In this document: in pieces, positions 1 through 5,690 of the stretch
Layout of the letters: every line of letters starts with the position of its first letter
How positions within the stretch are numbered: the stretch's first letter is position 1
From: Dehalococcoidia bacterium
GTDB taxonomy: Bacteria > Chloroflexota > Dehalococcoidia > GIF9 > UBA5629
Length of the DNA: 8,080 nt
Assembly: GCA_012961565.1 (NCBI GenBank)
Contig: DTZC01000114.1
Span: 1 to 8,080 of the forward strand
Reading direction: 5' to 3'
Notes under the pieces: generated by a model
Database searches by the model: none
Seen by the model: the letters and a program-made list of their open reading frames with translations, nothing else
What the model was told of the DNA's origin: nothing
Program-made: the position numbers and the translations under genes

Positions 1-618
1 GCTTGATAGCGAGGCTACATCGGTGGATTAATATGCACCAAGAATGGGTTGTTGCTAAACAGTCTCCGGTCAGCAGGGAATTGACAGTCTCATACATGTT
101 CGTCACCAGCCCCACTCTCAGCTTCTCTTTCAGATGATAGTATTCCAGGCAAGTGCCGCAGGAAACTATCTGAATCCCATCTTTCTCCAGCGTCTGTAGG
201 GTCTCCAGGACTTCAGAGCCTTCAGTGGTCAGCCTTACTCCGTCATTGATAAACATTAGCTTAGCCGGTTTAGGCTCGGTATCCCACAGAGTGTTGAGGA
301 AGGCTTTCATCAGTATCTTCCCCAGCCTTTTATCACCCGCGCCCAGTCGGTCGCTGGTAATAAGACAACATCGCTGCTTTTCTTTGTCTGAGTTTGAACC
401 TGCTGTCCCTTGACAATCTTCAGGCGGAAGACTCCGTCTTTCTCAGTTATCTCGACCTGGCATCCCTGACTCTGGGCAAATCGTTGTACATTTTCTCGGC
501 TCTCAGGAGTATCTACCAGAACAGTAACTGCCCCTGTTTCAATTTCTCCCAGTGCCCACTTTAGTATTAATAACAGGCTGAGGCAGGGGAGTCCTCGGGC
601 GTCAACCACCCTAGCCAT
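1..618 (-). pseudogene. yedF: YedF-type selenium metabolism protein, frame-disrupted and running off the left edge
   Basis: YedF proteins fuse an N-terminal TusA-like domain to a C-terminal DsrE-like domain and occur with selenium-utilisation genes; the exact reaction is unknown. Translation starts at ATG 618 behind GGAAGGAG. The first open frame (102 codons, stop TGA at 312-310) carries VDARGLPC and a TusA-like body. The second frame, open from about 363 to the window edge, reads TSDRLGAGDKRLGKILMKAF then NTLWD, and later a CGTC motif, as in the YedF C-terminal domain. A -1 shift near 361 joins the halves. Around 585 the expected CPQPVINTK is read as CLSLLLILK because of one missing base after the Cys codon, compensated by an extra base near 560. 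An ATG at 310 overlapping the stop (TGATG) could restart translation, but it would lack the first strand of the domain. No stop is seen before position 1, so the end is missing. It is either a decaying gene or sequence error; I cannot tell which. Confidence 0.8.
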
Positions 619-670
619 CTCGTTCTCCTTCCTTTGGGATTGCAGTGCTCAGGTTCCCCCATATTCCACT

Positions 671-765
671 TGGAGGGGGCGAATGGGAGTCGAACCCATC
701 ACAGCATCTTAGCCAGAGCCGCGCCCGGTTTTGCAGACCGGGGGGAACCCGGTTCCATCGCCCCC
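671..765 (-). tRNA. tRNA-Sec-like tRNA with cysteine anticodon GCA and discriminator U73
   Basis: The 95-nt RNA folds completely. The acceptor stem is 8 bp (765-758 with 682-675). The D stem is 5 bp (756-752 with 748-744) closing a 3-nt CGG loop. The anticodon stem is 5-6 bp (742-737 with 729-724) around the loop CTGCAAA, so the anticodon is GCA at 734-732. The variable arm is long: 6 bp with two G-U pairs (723-718/705-700), a bulged T706, then 3 bp and a GGCTA loop. The T stem is 5 bp (699-695/687-683) with loop TTCGACT. The discriminator is T674 and CCA is encoded at 673-671. The 8+5 acceptor/T helix, compact D arm and long variable arm are those of bacterial tRNA-Sec. GCA and U73 are the main identity elements for cysteinyl-tRNA synthetase, whereas tRNA-Sec normally has UCA and G73. 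The gene lies 16 nt after the tusA-like stop and 52 nt before yedF, on the same strand, with no clear promoter or terminator of its own, so it is probably processed from the operon transcript. The structural call is secure; which amino acid it carries is inference. Confidence 0.93.
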
Positions 766-781
766 ACTTATCATAGACCAC

Positions 782-1000
782 TTATTCCCCAGAAGGGCTT
801 ATCTGGAGCTTATACCCATCGGGAACTTGTTCTACCTTAACCGAATATCCCTTGCTCTGGGCAAGCCGGGATACATTCTCTTTGGAAACTGCGCTCTCAA
901 CGAGCACAGTTATTGGCTCATTCGGATTTTCCTCGATAGCCTTCTTAGTTCTGAGAACCGGTATGGGGCAGGAGAGGCCCCTCACATCAACCTCAATCAT
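782..1000 (-). CDS. TusA/SirA-like sulfur (selenium) carrier protein
   Basis: A 72-residue protein of the TusA/SirA family, which carries a persulfide (or, in selenium clusters, plausibly a perselenide) on a single Cys for downstream acceptors in the cytoplasm. The signature DVRGLSCPIPVLRTKKAI at residues 4-21 has an intact CPxP motif with Cys11, and the length is usual for the family (about 70-80). The start is ATG 1000, preceded by AGGAGG eight bases upstream; a longer in-frame reading to 1039 has no support. The start codon overlaps the stop of the upstream ribokinase-fold gene in an ATGA, indicating translational coupling. The tRNA-Sec-like gene follows 16 nt after its stop. It resembles the N-terminal half of the neighbouring yedF, so the locus carries two related carrier domains, of which only this one is intact. 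A role in selenium rather than sulfur delivery is inferred from context. Confidence 0.9.
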   Translation of the reverse strand: MIEVDVRGLSCPIPVLRTKKAIEENPNEPITVLVESAVSKENVSRLAQSKGYSVKVEQVPDGYKLQISPSGE

Positions 1001-1896
1001 TCTAGCTTCCTCCTTCCATATAGGCAGACTCCACTCCATTGACAGAGGTGCTCCTTGAATACGGCAGGAAAGTGCTTGGTGATTTGCCTGACCTTGGTCG
1101 CTGGGGTGACCCGGGCCAATTTCCCCGCTGTGCGGTTTGTCCGGGCAGCAATTATCGCCGCCTCATGGAGCTCGAGGCCGGCATAGACAAAAGCAGAGAC
1201 CAGCCCGGTGATGGTATCCCCGGTACCACCAATTGCCTCTAGCTCAGGGACATCGGGTTCAGTGACAGTAGCGACAATCTGCCCATTGCGGACTATGTAG
1301 TCGGTTGCTCCTTTAACCAGCAATAGCTTGGCTGCGCTCCTGTTCTGATAAGCAGCTGCCAGCAGTTTTGGAGTCTGGGTAATATCGGTATCGAAGAGGT
1401 GTCGGTTAATGTAGGCAGGGTGGGTAGCATCGGGATCAGCGAGGAAGGCCATTTCAGTGGCGTCTGGAGTAAAGATATCAAATTCCGTGGCTAATCCAGT
1501 TGCTTTGGCGACATACATTGAGGCAGCATCAGCAACCATAAGCGGCTTCTTGGCGCACCCTTCAACAGCTTGGTAAAGCCTCCTCATCAACGCCATATCG
1601 GGAACACAGTAGTGCAGCGCCAGCACTTCTGGGGAAAGCTCAGCTGCTCTTTGGATGAGATATTCGTAAACCTCCCGGCTACCCTTACCTTCCCCAATAT
1701 CTCCGGCGACCAGCACATAAGGTGGCTCTAGCTTCAGGTAACTGGTGGTCGCCAGTGCAGCGCTGATCATGGCTCCAGTACCCTGGGCACAGGGAATATG
1801 GTGACCATCGACAACCAGGAACTCTCCTTCCACCCCTACCTTACCTATGGTCAGCGGTAAATCCTTGATCGGAATCGTTCCGGCAATAAGCATCAT
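997..1896 (-). CDS. Ribokinase-fold protein resembling ADP/ATP-dependent NAD(P)HX dehydratase
   Basis: A 299-residue protein of the ribokinase-like superfamily. GGTGDT at residues 223-228, followed by a glycine/alanine-rich helix, matches the anion-hole and catalytic-Asp motif of this fold. FTPDATEMAFLA (142-153) sits where NAD(P)HX dehydratases have their TPxxxE-like segment, and LLVKGATDYIV (192-202) matches the strand before the ADP site. PYVLVAGDIGEGKGS (59-73) is a glycine-rich loop I cannot assign. The NnrD-like family repairs hydrated NAD(P)H, but there is no epimerase domain here, and the placement between DUF3343 and TusA genes suggests a dedicated kinase or dehydratase of the selenium cassette. 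The start ATG 1896 (ATG 1893 is an alternative) lies 2 nt after the DUF3343 stop with GGGAGGT in front of it; the end overlaps the tusA-like start by 4 nt. The substrate is unknown. Fold assignment is confident, the reaction is not. Confidence 0.75.
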   Translation of the reverse strand: MMLIAGTIPIKDLPLTIGKVGVEGEFLVVDGHHIPCAQGTGAMISAALATTSYLKLEPPYVLVAGDIGEGKGSREVYEYLIQRAAELSPEVLALHYCVPDMALMRRLYQAVEGCAKKPLMVADAASMYVAKATGLATEFDIFTPDATEMAFLADPDATHPAYINRHLFDTDITQTPKLLAAAYQNRSAAKLLLVKGATDYIVRNGQIVATVTEPDVPELEAIGGTGDTITGLVSAFVYAGLELHEAAIIAARTNRTAGKLARVTPATKVRQITKHFPAVFKEHLCQWSGVCLYGRRKLE

Positions 1897-1898
1897 AA

Positions 1899-2435
1899 CT
1901 ACCTACCTCCCTGCCACAGGGTAAGGCACTCGTCAAGAGCCCGGTCTAGCATCAAAGCACACAGGGTAAAACCGACATCCCTGGGACGTGGTGCTTCAAT
2001 AAGGTGCTTGCCAATTAGCTCAGAGTGGAGGTGAGGTATATCAGGGCAGCCTCCTCCAGATGTATTGACGATAATACCGCTTGCCTTATCAAAGGTAAGT
2101 TTCATGTTGCCTGCCCTGACCATTACCCAGTCCCCGAAATCAGTCACCTTAACGACCTTTAGAAGTTCCGAAATGCCTACCTTGAGTGGAGTGACACTGA
2201 CACAAGCAATATCTTTCCGATCAAGCAACCGCTCGATACCTGGCTTTTCCACCAGGTTTACTTCTAGAGCCAGATCACAGCCCTTGCGCAACTCCGGTGG
2301 CGGGGCAACCAGCTTAACCTGATACCCGGCACCCTTGAGCACCCTCTCGGCTTTCATTGCCTCCTGCACATCCATGAAAAGCGCCAGCCCTCCACCCTCA
2401 AAGGATGCCTTTTGCTTTCGTTTAAGAAAGGCCAT
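1899..2435 (-). CDS. DUF3343 domain protein with an additional conserved-looking C-terminal domain
   Basis: A 178-residue cytoplasmic protein. Residues about 15-85 match the DUF3343 pattern (LALFMDVQEAMKAERVLKGA, then CDLALEV), a small alpha/beta domain found near YedE and TusA-like genes and suspected to carry sulfur or selenium. Residues about 105-175 form a second unit with the block NTSGGGCPDIP (124-134) and APRPRDVGFTLCALMLDRA (148-166); Cys130 in the glycine-rich turn is a plausible reactive residue. I do not recognise a function for this part. The start is ATG 2435 with GGAGG five bases upstream. The frame is open upstream to 2714, but that stretch lies inside yedE and encodes low-plausibility sequence. 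It follows yedE by 14 nt and precedes the ribokinase-fold gene by 2 nt, so it belongs to the same operon. Confidence 0.85.
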   Translation of the reverse strand: MAFLKRKQKASFEGGGLALFMDVQEAMKAERVLKGAGYQVKLVAPPPELRKGCDLALEVNLVEKPGIERLLDRKDIACVSVTPLKVGISELLKVVKVTDFGDWVMVRAGNMKLTFDKASGIIVNTSGGGCPDIPHLHSELIGKHLIEAPRPRDVGFTLCALMLDRALDECLTLWQGGR

Positions 2436-2449
2436 GCATACCTCCGAAG

Positions 2450-3526
2450 CTACTTTACTTTCTCCCGCATCAGGAAGCCAACCACCAAACAAAAAGCCAG
2501 TCCAACAATAACTGCTACTGGGCCGAAGGCACCAGTGCCCTTGGGACTTGAGGCAAGCAGGAAGTTGTGGGCAAAGGCAGCTCCTACCAGTAAGCCAAGG
2601 ACAGTTACTGCAGCATCGGTGTCGCCCTCTCCTGCGAGAATGGTCTGCCGCAGAGGACAACCACCGAGTAAGGTAGCCGTCAGCCCAACCAGGAGCATCC
2701 CCAGGAAGTTCCACAGGTGATTGTCGTGGGCTACTGGCTGTCCAACAAAGCCCCAGTGGTAGAAACCAGAGGCAAAGTTGCCCAGAGCATAGTTGCAGAC
2801 TATAGCCCCGATGAAGAAGGCAGCAATGCCACTGAAGAGATAAGTATCTCTAACCATTAAGAGGTCTCGCCAGCCGCCAACAAAGCACATTCTGGTTCTC
2901 TGGGCCAGGAAGCCGACAAATAACCCGACTAGGATTGAAATCCAGATGGCGGCATGCATTGCCCCAGGACCCTTCTCGCTGGAGAAGATAAACCCCGGCG
3001 CGGAAATCGCCAACAGCAATATACCCAGCATGGCAACCGGCATTATCCAGCCAACGACCGGGGGCATCTTTGTGGAATGACCCAAGTTGAATCCTCTTCT
3101 CAGGAAGAAGATACCAATCACTGCTCCTGCTACCACACCGGCCAGAGCAGTAATGCCGTTGAGGTCACCGCCGGCAAGGCGGAGCAGGGCACGGATGGGA
3201 CAGCCTAAGAAAACCAGCGCCCCAATCATTAGAAAGGCACCCAGCATAAAACGCACTAGAGGAGAAGACCCGCCTCTGGCCCGGAACTCGCCGAAGGCGA
3301 AAGACGAGATAAAAGCCCCTAAGGCGAAACCCATAATCTCAGGCCGCAGGTACTGCACTACCCCTGCCCGGTGCAGCCCGAGTCCACCAGCGATGTCACG
3401 ATAGAAGCAGGCAACGCAGATACCCATGTTTGCCGGGTTGCCCCACGCGGTCATCAGGGCAGCCAATACCCCAAAGGCAAGCCCGCCAAGGATAATCCAC
3501 GTCCTTGGTGTCCAAAATCGACTCAA
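2450..3526 (-). CDS. yedE: YedE-family (YeeE/YedE) selenium transporter, integral membrane protein
   Basis: A 358-residue polytopic membrane protein of the YeeE/YedE family, whose relatives import thiosulfate or are linked to selenium uptake. It is built as two related halves. Each half has a cysteine-bearing loop (GICVACFYRD at 35-44; RMCFVGGWRD at 212-221) and a GCPxR loop (GCPIRALLRLAGGD at 108-121; GCPLRQTILAGEGD near 285). Such paired cysteines line the substrate path in characterised family members. Around nine or more hydrophobic segments are visible. I chose TTG 3526 because AAAGGAGGT lies six bases upstream, the best ribosome binding site in the window; in-frame upstream starts (TTG 3613, ATG near 3580) have no such site and would add a charged 18-29-residue tail. 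It is the first gene of the cassette with DUF3343, ribokinase-fold, TusA-like, tRNA and yedF. The selenium assignment rests on that context, not on residues that discriminate Se from S. Confidence 0.9.
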   Translation of the reverse strand: MSRFWTPRTWIILGGLAFGVLAALMTAWGNPANMGICVACFYRDIAGGLGLHRAGVVQYLRPEIMGFALGAFISSFAFGEFRARGGSSPLVRFMLGAFLMIGALVFLGCPIRALLRLAGGDLNGITALAGVVAGAVIGIFFLRRGFNLGHSTKMPPVVGWIMPVAMLGILLLAISAPGFIFSSEKGPGAMHAAIWISILVGLFVGFLAQRTRMCFVGGWRDLLMVRDTYLFSGIAAFFIGAIVCNYALGNFASGFYHWGFVGQPVAHDNHLWNFLGMLLVGLTATLLGGCPLRQTILAGEGDTDAAVTVLGLLVGAAFAHNFLLASSPKGTGAFGPVAVIVGLAFCLVVGFLMREKVK

Positions 3527-3549
3527 GGTGACACCTCCTTTCCTAGTTT

Positions 3550-3696
3550 GAGGCTGTTTAATTTTTGATTTTAGCTTCATTTTTAAGGGGTATTGGAGCC
3601 TCTTCACCCCCAACTTTTCCGCGGATTTTAATGTCTTTTAGCTTCAGACAAGTCCTAGAAGTCCCCAAAATATCCCCTTCTTTTTTAAACAGCCTC
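3550..3696. repeat. Inverted repeat pair flanking the yedE leader (possible MITE remnant or regulatory structure)
   Basis: GAGGCTGTTTA at 3550-3560 recurs exactly as its reverse complement TAAACAGCCTC at 3686-3696; extended outward and inward the match is about 14 of 15. Inside, AAGGGG(A)TATT also occurs in both orientations (about 3582-3591 and 3669-3679), and TTTTAGCTTCA is directly repeated (about 3571-3581 and 3636-3646). The ends resemble insertion-sequence termini. No target-site duplication was found. Confidence 0.5.
3625..3651 (-). promoter_or_regulatory. Weak candidate promoter for the selenium cassette
   Basis: TTGTCT (3651-3646) and TAAAAT (3630-3625) are separated by 15 nt on the minus strand, about 100 nt upstream of the yedE start. 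The spacing is shorter than ideal. It lies in the only sizeable gap before yedE, so some promoter is expected here. Confidence 0.25.
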
Positions 3697-3716
3697 CAAG
3701 GTACTCTGCGGTGTTA

Positions 3717-4355
3717 TTAGTGGGGATAATCGAGGATAATTACCTGAGTACCAGTTGCCAAAGTGGAACGGCTTACCGAAAGCTTGGGCTGCGAAGTTGT
3801 CCCCTTTACTCCCAGCTCCTTTAAGAACTGGTCTACAGGCTCAAGTTCCCTGGTCAACACCGTTGTCTTATAGTGCATAGGAATGACGATTCTGGGTGTC
3901 AAACGTCTTACTATCTCGGCTGCTATCGAACCTCCGATAGTGGTCACGCCGCCTACCGGTACAAACAACACATCAATCTCATCCATATCCTCTATCAGTT
4001 CGGACTCGGGCAGATGGCCTAGGTCACCTAAGTGGCACAATGTCAAACCGTCCACTTCCAGAAGGTACACAGTATTCTTGCCTAGCTTCTTACCTTGATT
4101 AGCATCATGCCAGGTAGAAATGCCGGTAATAAAGGTGACCTTCAGTTCATACTCGCCAGGACCTTTAATCAGCCTGAAATCACCGCTTATAGTCTCGGTA
4201 TAGCAATGACCGGGATGGAAATGGCTTAAAGTGACTATATCAGCCTGAAGCTTGCTCACAGAGTAACCCAGACTGGGATGACATGGGTCAGTGATGATAA
4301 CAGTTTCCTTACCTTTAAGGCGAAAGCAGGAATGACCCAGCCACGTAATATCCAA
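3717..4355 (-). CDS. Metallo-beta-lactamase-fold hydrolase-like protein (UPF0173-like) with altered HxHxDH motif
   Basis: A 212-residue single-domain protein of the metallo-beta-lactamase fold, close in layout to UPF0173-type hydrolases. ITWLGHSCFRL (3-13) is the usual N-terminal strand. The metal motif reads SHFHPGHC (44-51), so both paired histidines and the third are present but the Asp of HxHxDH is Gly49. Later conserved points are the GDLGH segment (about 111-115) and PMHYKT near 163-168. The replaced Asp normally binds the second metal and takes part in catalysis, so activity may be lost or limited to one metal; GGT for GAT is a single base change. The start TTG 4355 is preceded by GAGGT six bases upstream. 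It lies 42 nt after bioY on the same strand and could be co-transcribed. The substrate is unknown. Confidence 0.85.
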   Translation of the reverse strand: MDITWLGHSCFRLKGKETVIITDPCHPSLGYSVSKLQADIVTLSHFHPGHCYTETISGDFRLIKGPGEYELKVTFITGISTWHDANQGKKLGKNTVYLLEVDGLTLCHLGDLGHLPESELIEDMDEIDVLFVPVGGVTTIGGSIAAEIVRRLTPRIVIPMHYKTTVLTRELEPVDQFLKELGVKGTTSQPKLSVSRSTLATGTQVIILDYPH

Positions 4356-4397
4356 CCGATGACCTCACTAAGGACAATTTATGCAGAAGCCAAACCT

Positions 4398-4982
4398 TTA
4401 GCCTTTGAATCGGTGCAGAAGCATCCACCCTGAAGGCAGAACCGAAGCCGCAGCAGCTATCTTCACCAAATCACCCACTATGAAGGGGTAAAGCCCAACC
4501 TGTAAAAGAGTCTCCACGGGAACAAAATATGCCAGCCAGGGTAGACCAAAAATGTAAATAACCCCATTGCCGACGAACATAGCGGCAGCAGCTCTTGGCA
4601 CACGCCTATCCCAGCCTCTTTCCACCAGCCAGCCAACAACAAAAGCAGCTGCCACAAAGCCTAGTAAATAGCCACCTGTGGGTCCCAGCAGCCGAGCCAT
4701 GCCCGGAGGACCGCCCAGAGCGAACCAATATGGAATCCCAGTAGCTCCTATTGCCAGATAACTGAGCTGACTCAAAGCTCCTCGCCTTGCCCCCAAAAGT
4801 GCACCAGCCAGAAGCACGGCAAATGTCTGCCCGGTAACAGGTACCGGACCAATCCAGAAGCTTATTTGAGCAAAAGCAGCAGTTAAGCAGGCAAAACCCA
4901 CCACCAACCCTACATCACGGAGAATCCCAGCTCCAGGAATGGCAACATCCACAAAAGTAGGATGAACAGTCGATTCTTTCAC
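4398..4982 (-). CDS. bioY: BioY, substrate-binding S-component of the biotin ECF transporter
   Basis: A 194-residue membrane protein that binds and imports biotin, either alone or with a shared ECF energy module; no bioM/bioN is in this window. Recognisable BioY blocks are GPVPVTGQTFAVLLAGALLG, then ARRGALSQLSYLAIGATGIPYW, and GPTGGYLLGF, together with six hydrophobic segments. The C-terminal part has GLPWLAYF and a YPFIVGDLVKIAAAASV segment, also typical of the family. I chose GTG 4982 because GAGGTG lies six bases upstream and the length then matches the family (about 190). The frame stays open to TTG 5051, but that TTG is part of a good promoter and its extension would be untypical. An MBL-fold gene follows 42 nt downstream. 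No clear BirA-type operator is visible. Confidence 0.92.
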   Translation of the reverse strand: MKESTVHPTFVDVAIPGAGILRDVGLVVGFACLTAAFAQISFWIGPVPVTGQTFAVLLAGALLGARRGALSQLSYLAIGATGIPYWFALGGPPGMARLLGPTGGYLLGFVAAAFVVGWLVERGWDRRVPRAAAAMFVGNGVIYIFGLPWLAYFVPVETLLQVGLYPFIVGDLVKIAAAASVLPSGWMLLHRFKG

Positions 4983-5021
4983 CGGATTCACCTCGCTTTT
5001 ATTATCGCTAGCTAAAGCAAA

Positions 5022-5051
5022 AGTATACCACAAGGAATACAGAAGGTTCAA
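5022..5051 (-). promoter_or_regulatory. Sigma70-type promoter of bioY
   Basis: TTGAAC (5051-5046) and TATACT (5027-5022) lie 18 nt apart on the minus strand, placing a transcription start near 5015 and a leader of about 33 nt before the chosen GTG start of bioY. This also argues against translation from TTG 5051. Confidence 0.6.
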
Positions 5052-5090
5052 TGAACGCCCCGAAGCTTGTTGTATTAATGTTCTATGATT

Positions 5091-5641
5091 TTGTCACCGG
5101 TTAAGTGTTCTGAGAAAATGTCACCCTATGATGCAGGAGACGATGACACCGAACAAGAAGGAGCAAAAACAGCTGATGGTGCTAAACCAGGTGGAAAAGG
5201 GGTGAGATGACAGCTAACAGGGCAGCCGAGGTCTTAGCTGTCTCTTTGCGCCGTGTCGGAAGAATTTTAGCGGTGTATTGAAAGGAGGGCACTGCAGCAC
5301 TGGCACATGGCAATCGGACAGGGAGACCTTCTCATGCCCTCATGCTGGTACGAAAAAACCTACTACAATTAGCTCGGTCAACCTACACCGGCTGCAACAC
5401 CCGCATTTTCACCGAGCTTCTAGCTGAACCAGAAGGTATCCTACCGTCTCGTTCTTCTGCGAGACGTATTCTTCTTGTTACCGGGATAAAGAGCCCCAGA
5501 AAAAGGCGGGCACCGAAGCAAAGACATCCCGGCCGCTGGATCTGAGCCAGACCATCCTGGCACAGACCTCTCAAAGTGTATACAGACAGCAAGGTAACAA
5601 ATGCACTGCACAATTGAGGTGACATTTTCTCTGGGCGACAA
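5091..5641 (+). mobile_element. Internally deleted, decayed insertion sequence (ISNCY-type transposase)
   Basis: This fills the large gap between bioY and the FmdB-type gene. The left end TGAGAAAATGTCACC (5111-5125) is matched by the inverted right end GGTGACATTTTCTC (5618-5631), 14 of 15 bases including the next position. A further outer pair, TTGTCACC (5091-5098) and GGCGACAA (5634-5641), matches 7 of 8 but with different spacing. Between them lies only the N-terminal third of a transposase. A full element of this type would be well over 1 kb, so the centre has been lost. Exact borders and a target-site duplication could not be fixed. Confidence 0.75.
5143..5545 (+). pseudogene. ISNCY-type transposase remnant, N-terminal part
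   Basis: From ATG 5143 the frame reads MTPNKKEQKQLMVLNQVEKG and hits TGA. After a one-base shift it continues MTANRAAEVLAVSLRRVGRI, the helix-turn-helix of ISNCY/IS481-like transposases. A TGA replaces the expected Arg codon just before KEGTAALAHGNR. The conserved blocks GRPSHAL, FTELLAEPEGI, SRSSARRIL and SPRKRRAPKQRH follow to a stop near 5545. The catalytic DDE core is absent. It is the only recognisable coding relic on the plus strand. The two internal stops are not plausible selenocysteine codons, since one requires a frameshift and the other stands where family members have Arg. Confidence 0.8.
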
Positions 5642-5653
5642 CAGAGTTTCGGG

Positions 5654-5673
5654 GCTAAATTGCCACATTTAGC
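5654..5673. other. Small perfect hairpin downstream of the FmdB-type gene
   Basis: GCTAAAT (5654-5660) and ATTTAGC (5667-5673) form a 7-bp stem with a 6-nt loop, 17 nt beyond the stop of the FmdB-type gene. There is no U-tract on either side, so it is not a standard intrinsic terminator, though it could stabilise the 3' end of that transcript. Confidence 0.4.
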
Positions 5674-5690
5674 ACGGTCTGTGCTGGCGA

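Noticed and set aside
359..366. Programmed -1 frameshifting as the way to express full YedF
   Set aside because: The junction GTC TTA TTA CC is not a slippery heptamer, and two other single-base shifts upstream have no such explanation, so lesion or sequence error is simpler.
671..765. Ordinary tRNA-Cys
   Set aside because: An ordinary tRNA-Cys has a 7/5 body, a 4-5 nt variable region and a full D loop; here there is an 8/5 helix, a long variable arm and a 3-nt D loop.
770..775. TATGAT as a dedicated -10 box for the tRNA
   Set aside because: No acceptable -35 is found upstream and the box ends only four bases from the mature 5' end, so it is not convincing.
2436..2714. N-terminal extension of the DUF3343 gene to 2714
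   Set aside because: The extension lies in an alternative frame of yedE, encodes Cys/Arg/Trp-rich sequence of no family, and ATG 2435 has a proper ribosome binding site.
3527..3613. N-terminal extension of YedE to TTG 3613
   Set aside because: No ribosome binding site precedes it, and the extra charged segment overlaps the inverted-repeat leader; TTG 3526 has an excellent site.
5200..5285. In-frame TGA codons in the transposase relic as selenocysteine codons
   Set aside because: One TGA requires a frameshift to continue and the other replaces an expected Arg; no SECIS-like hairpin was apparent, and the gene is a deleted IS remnant.
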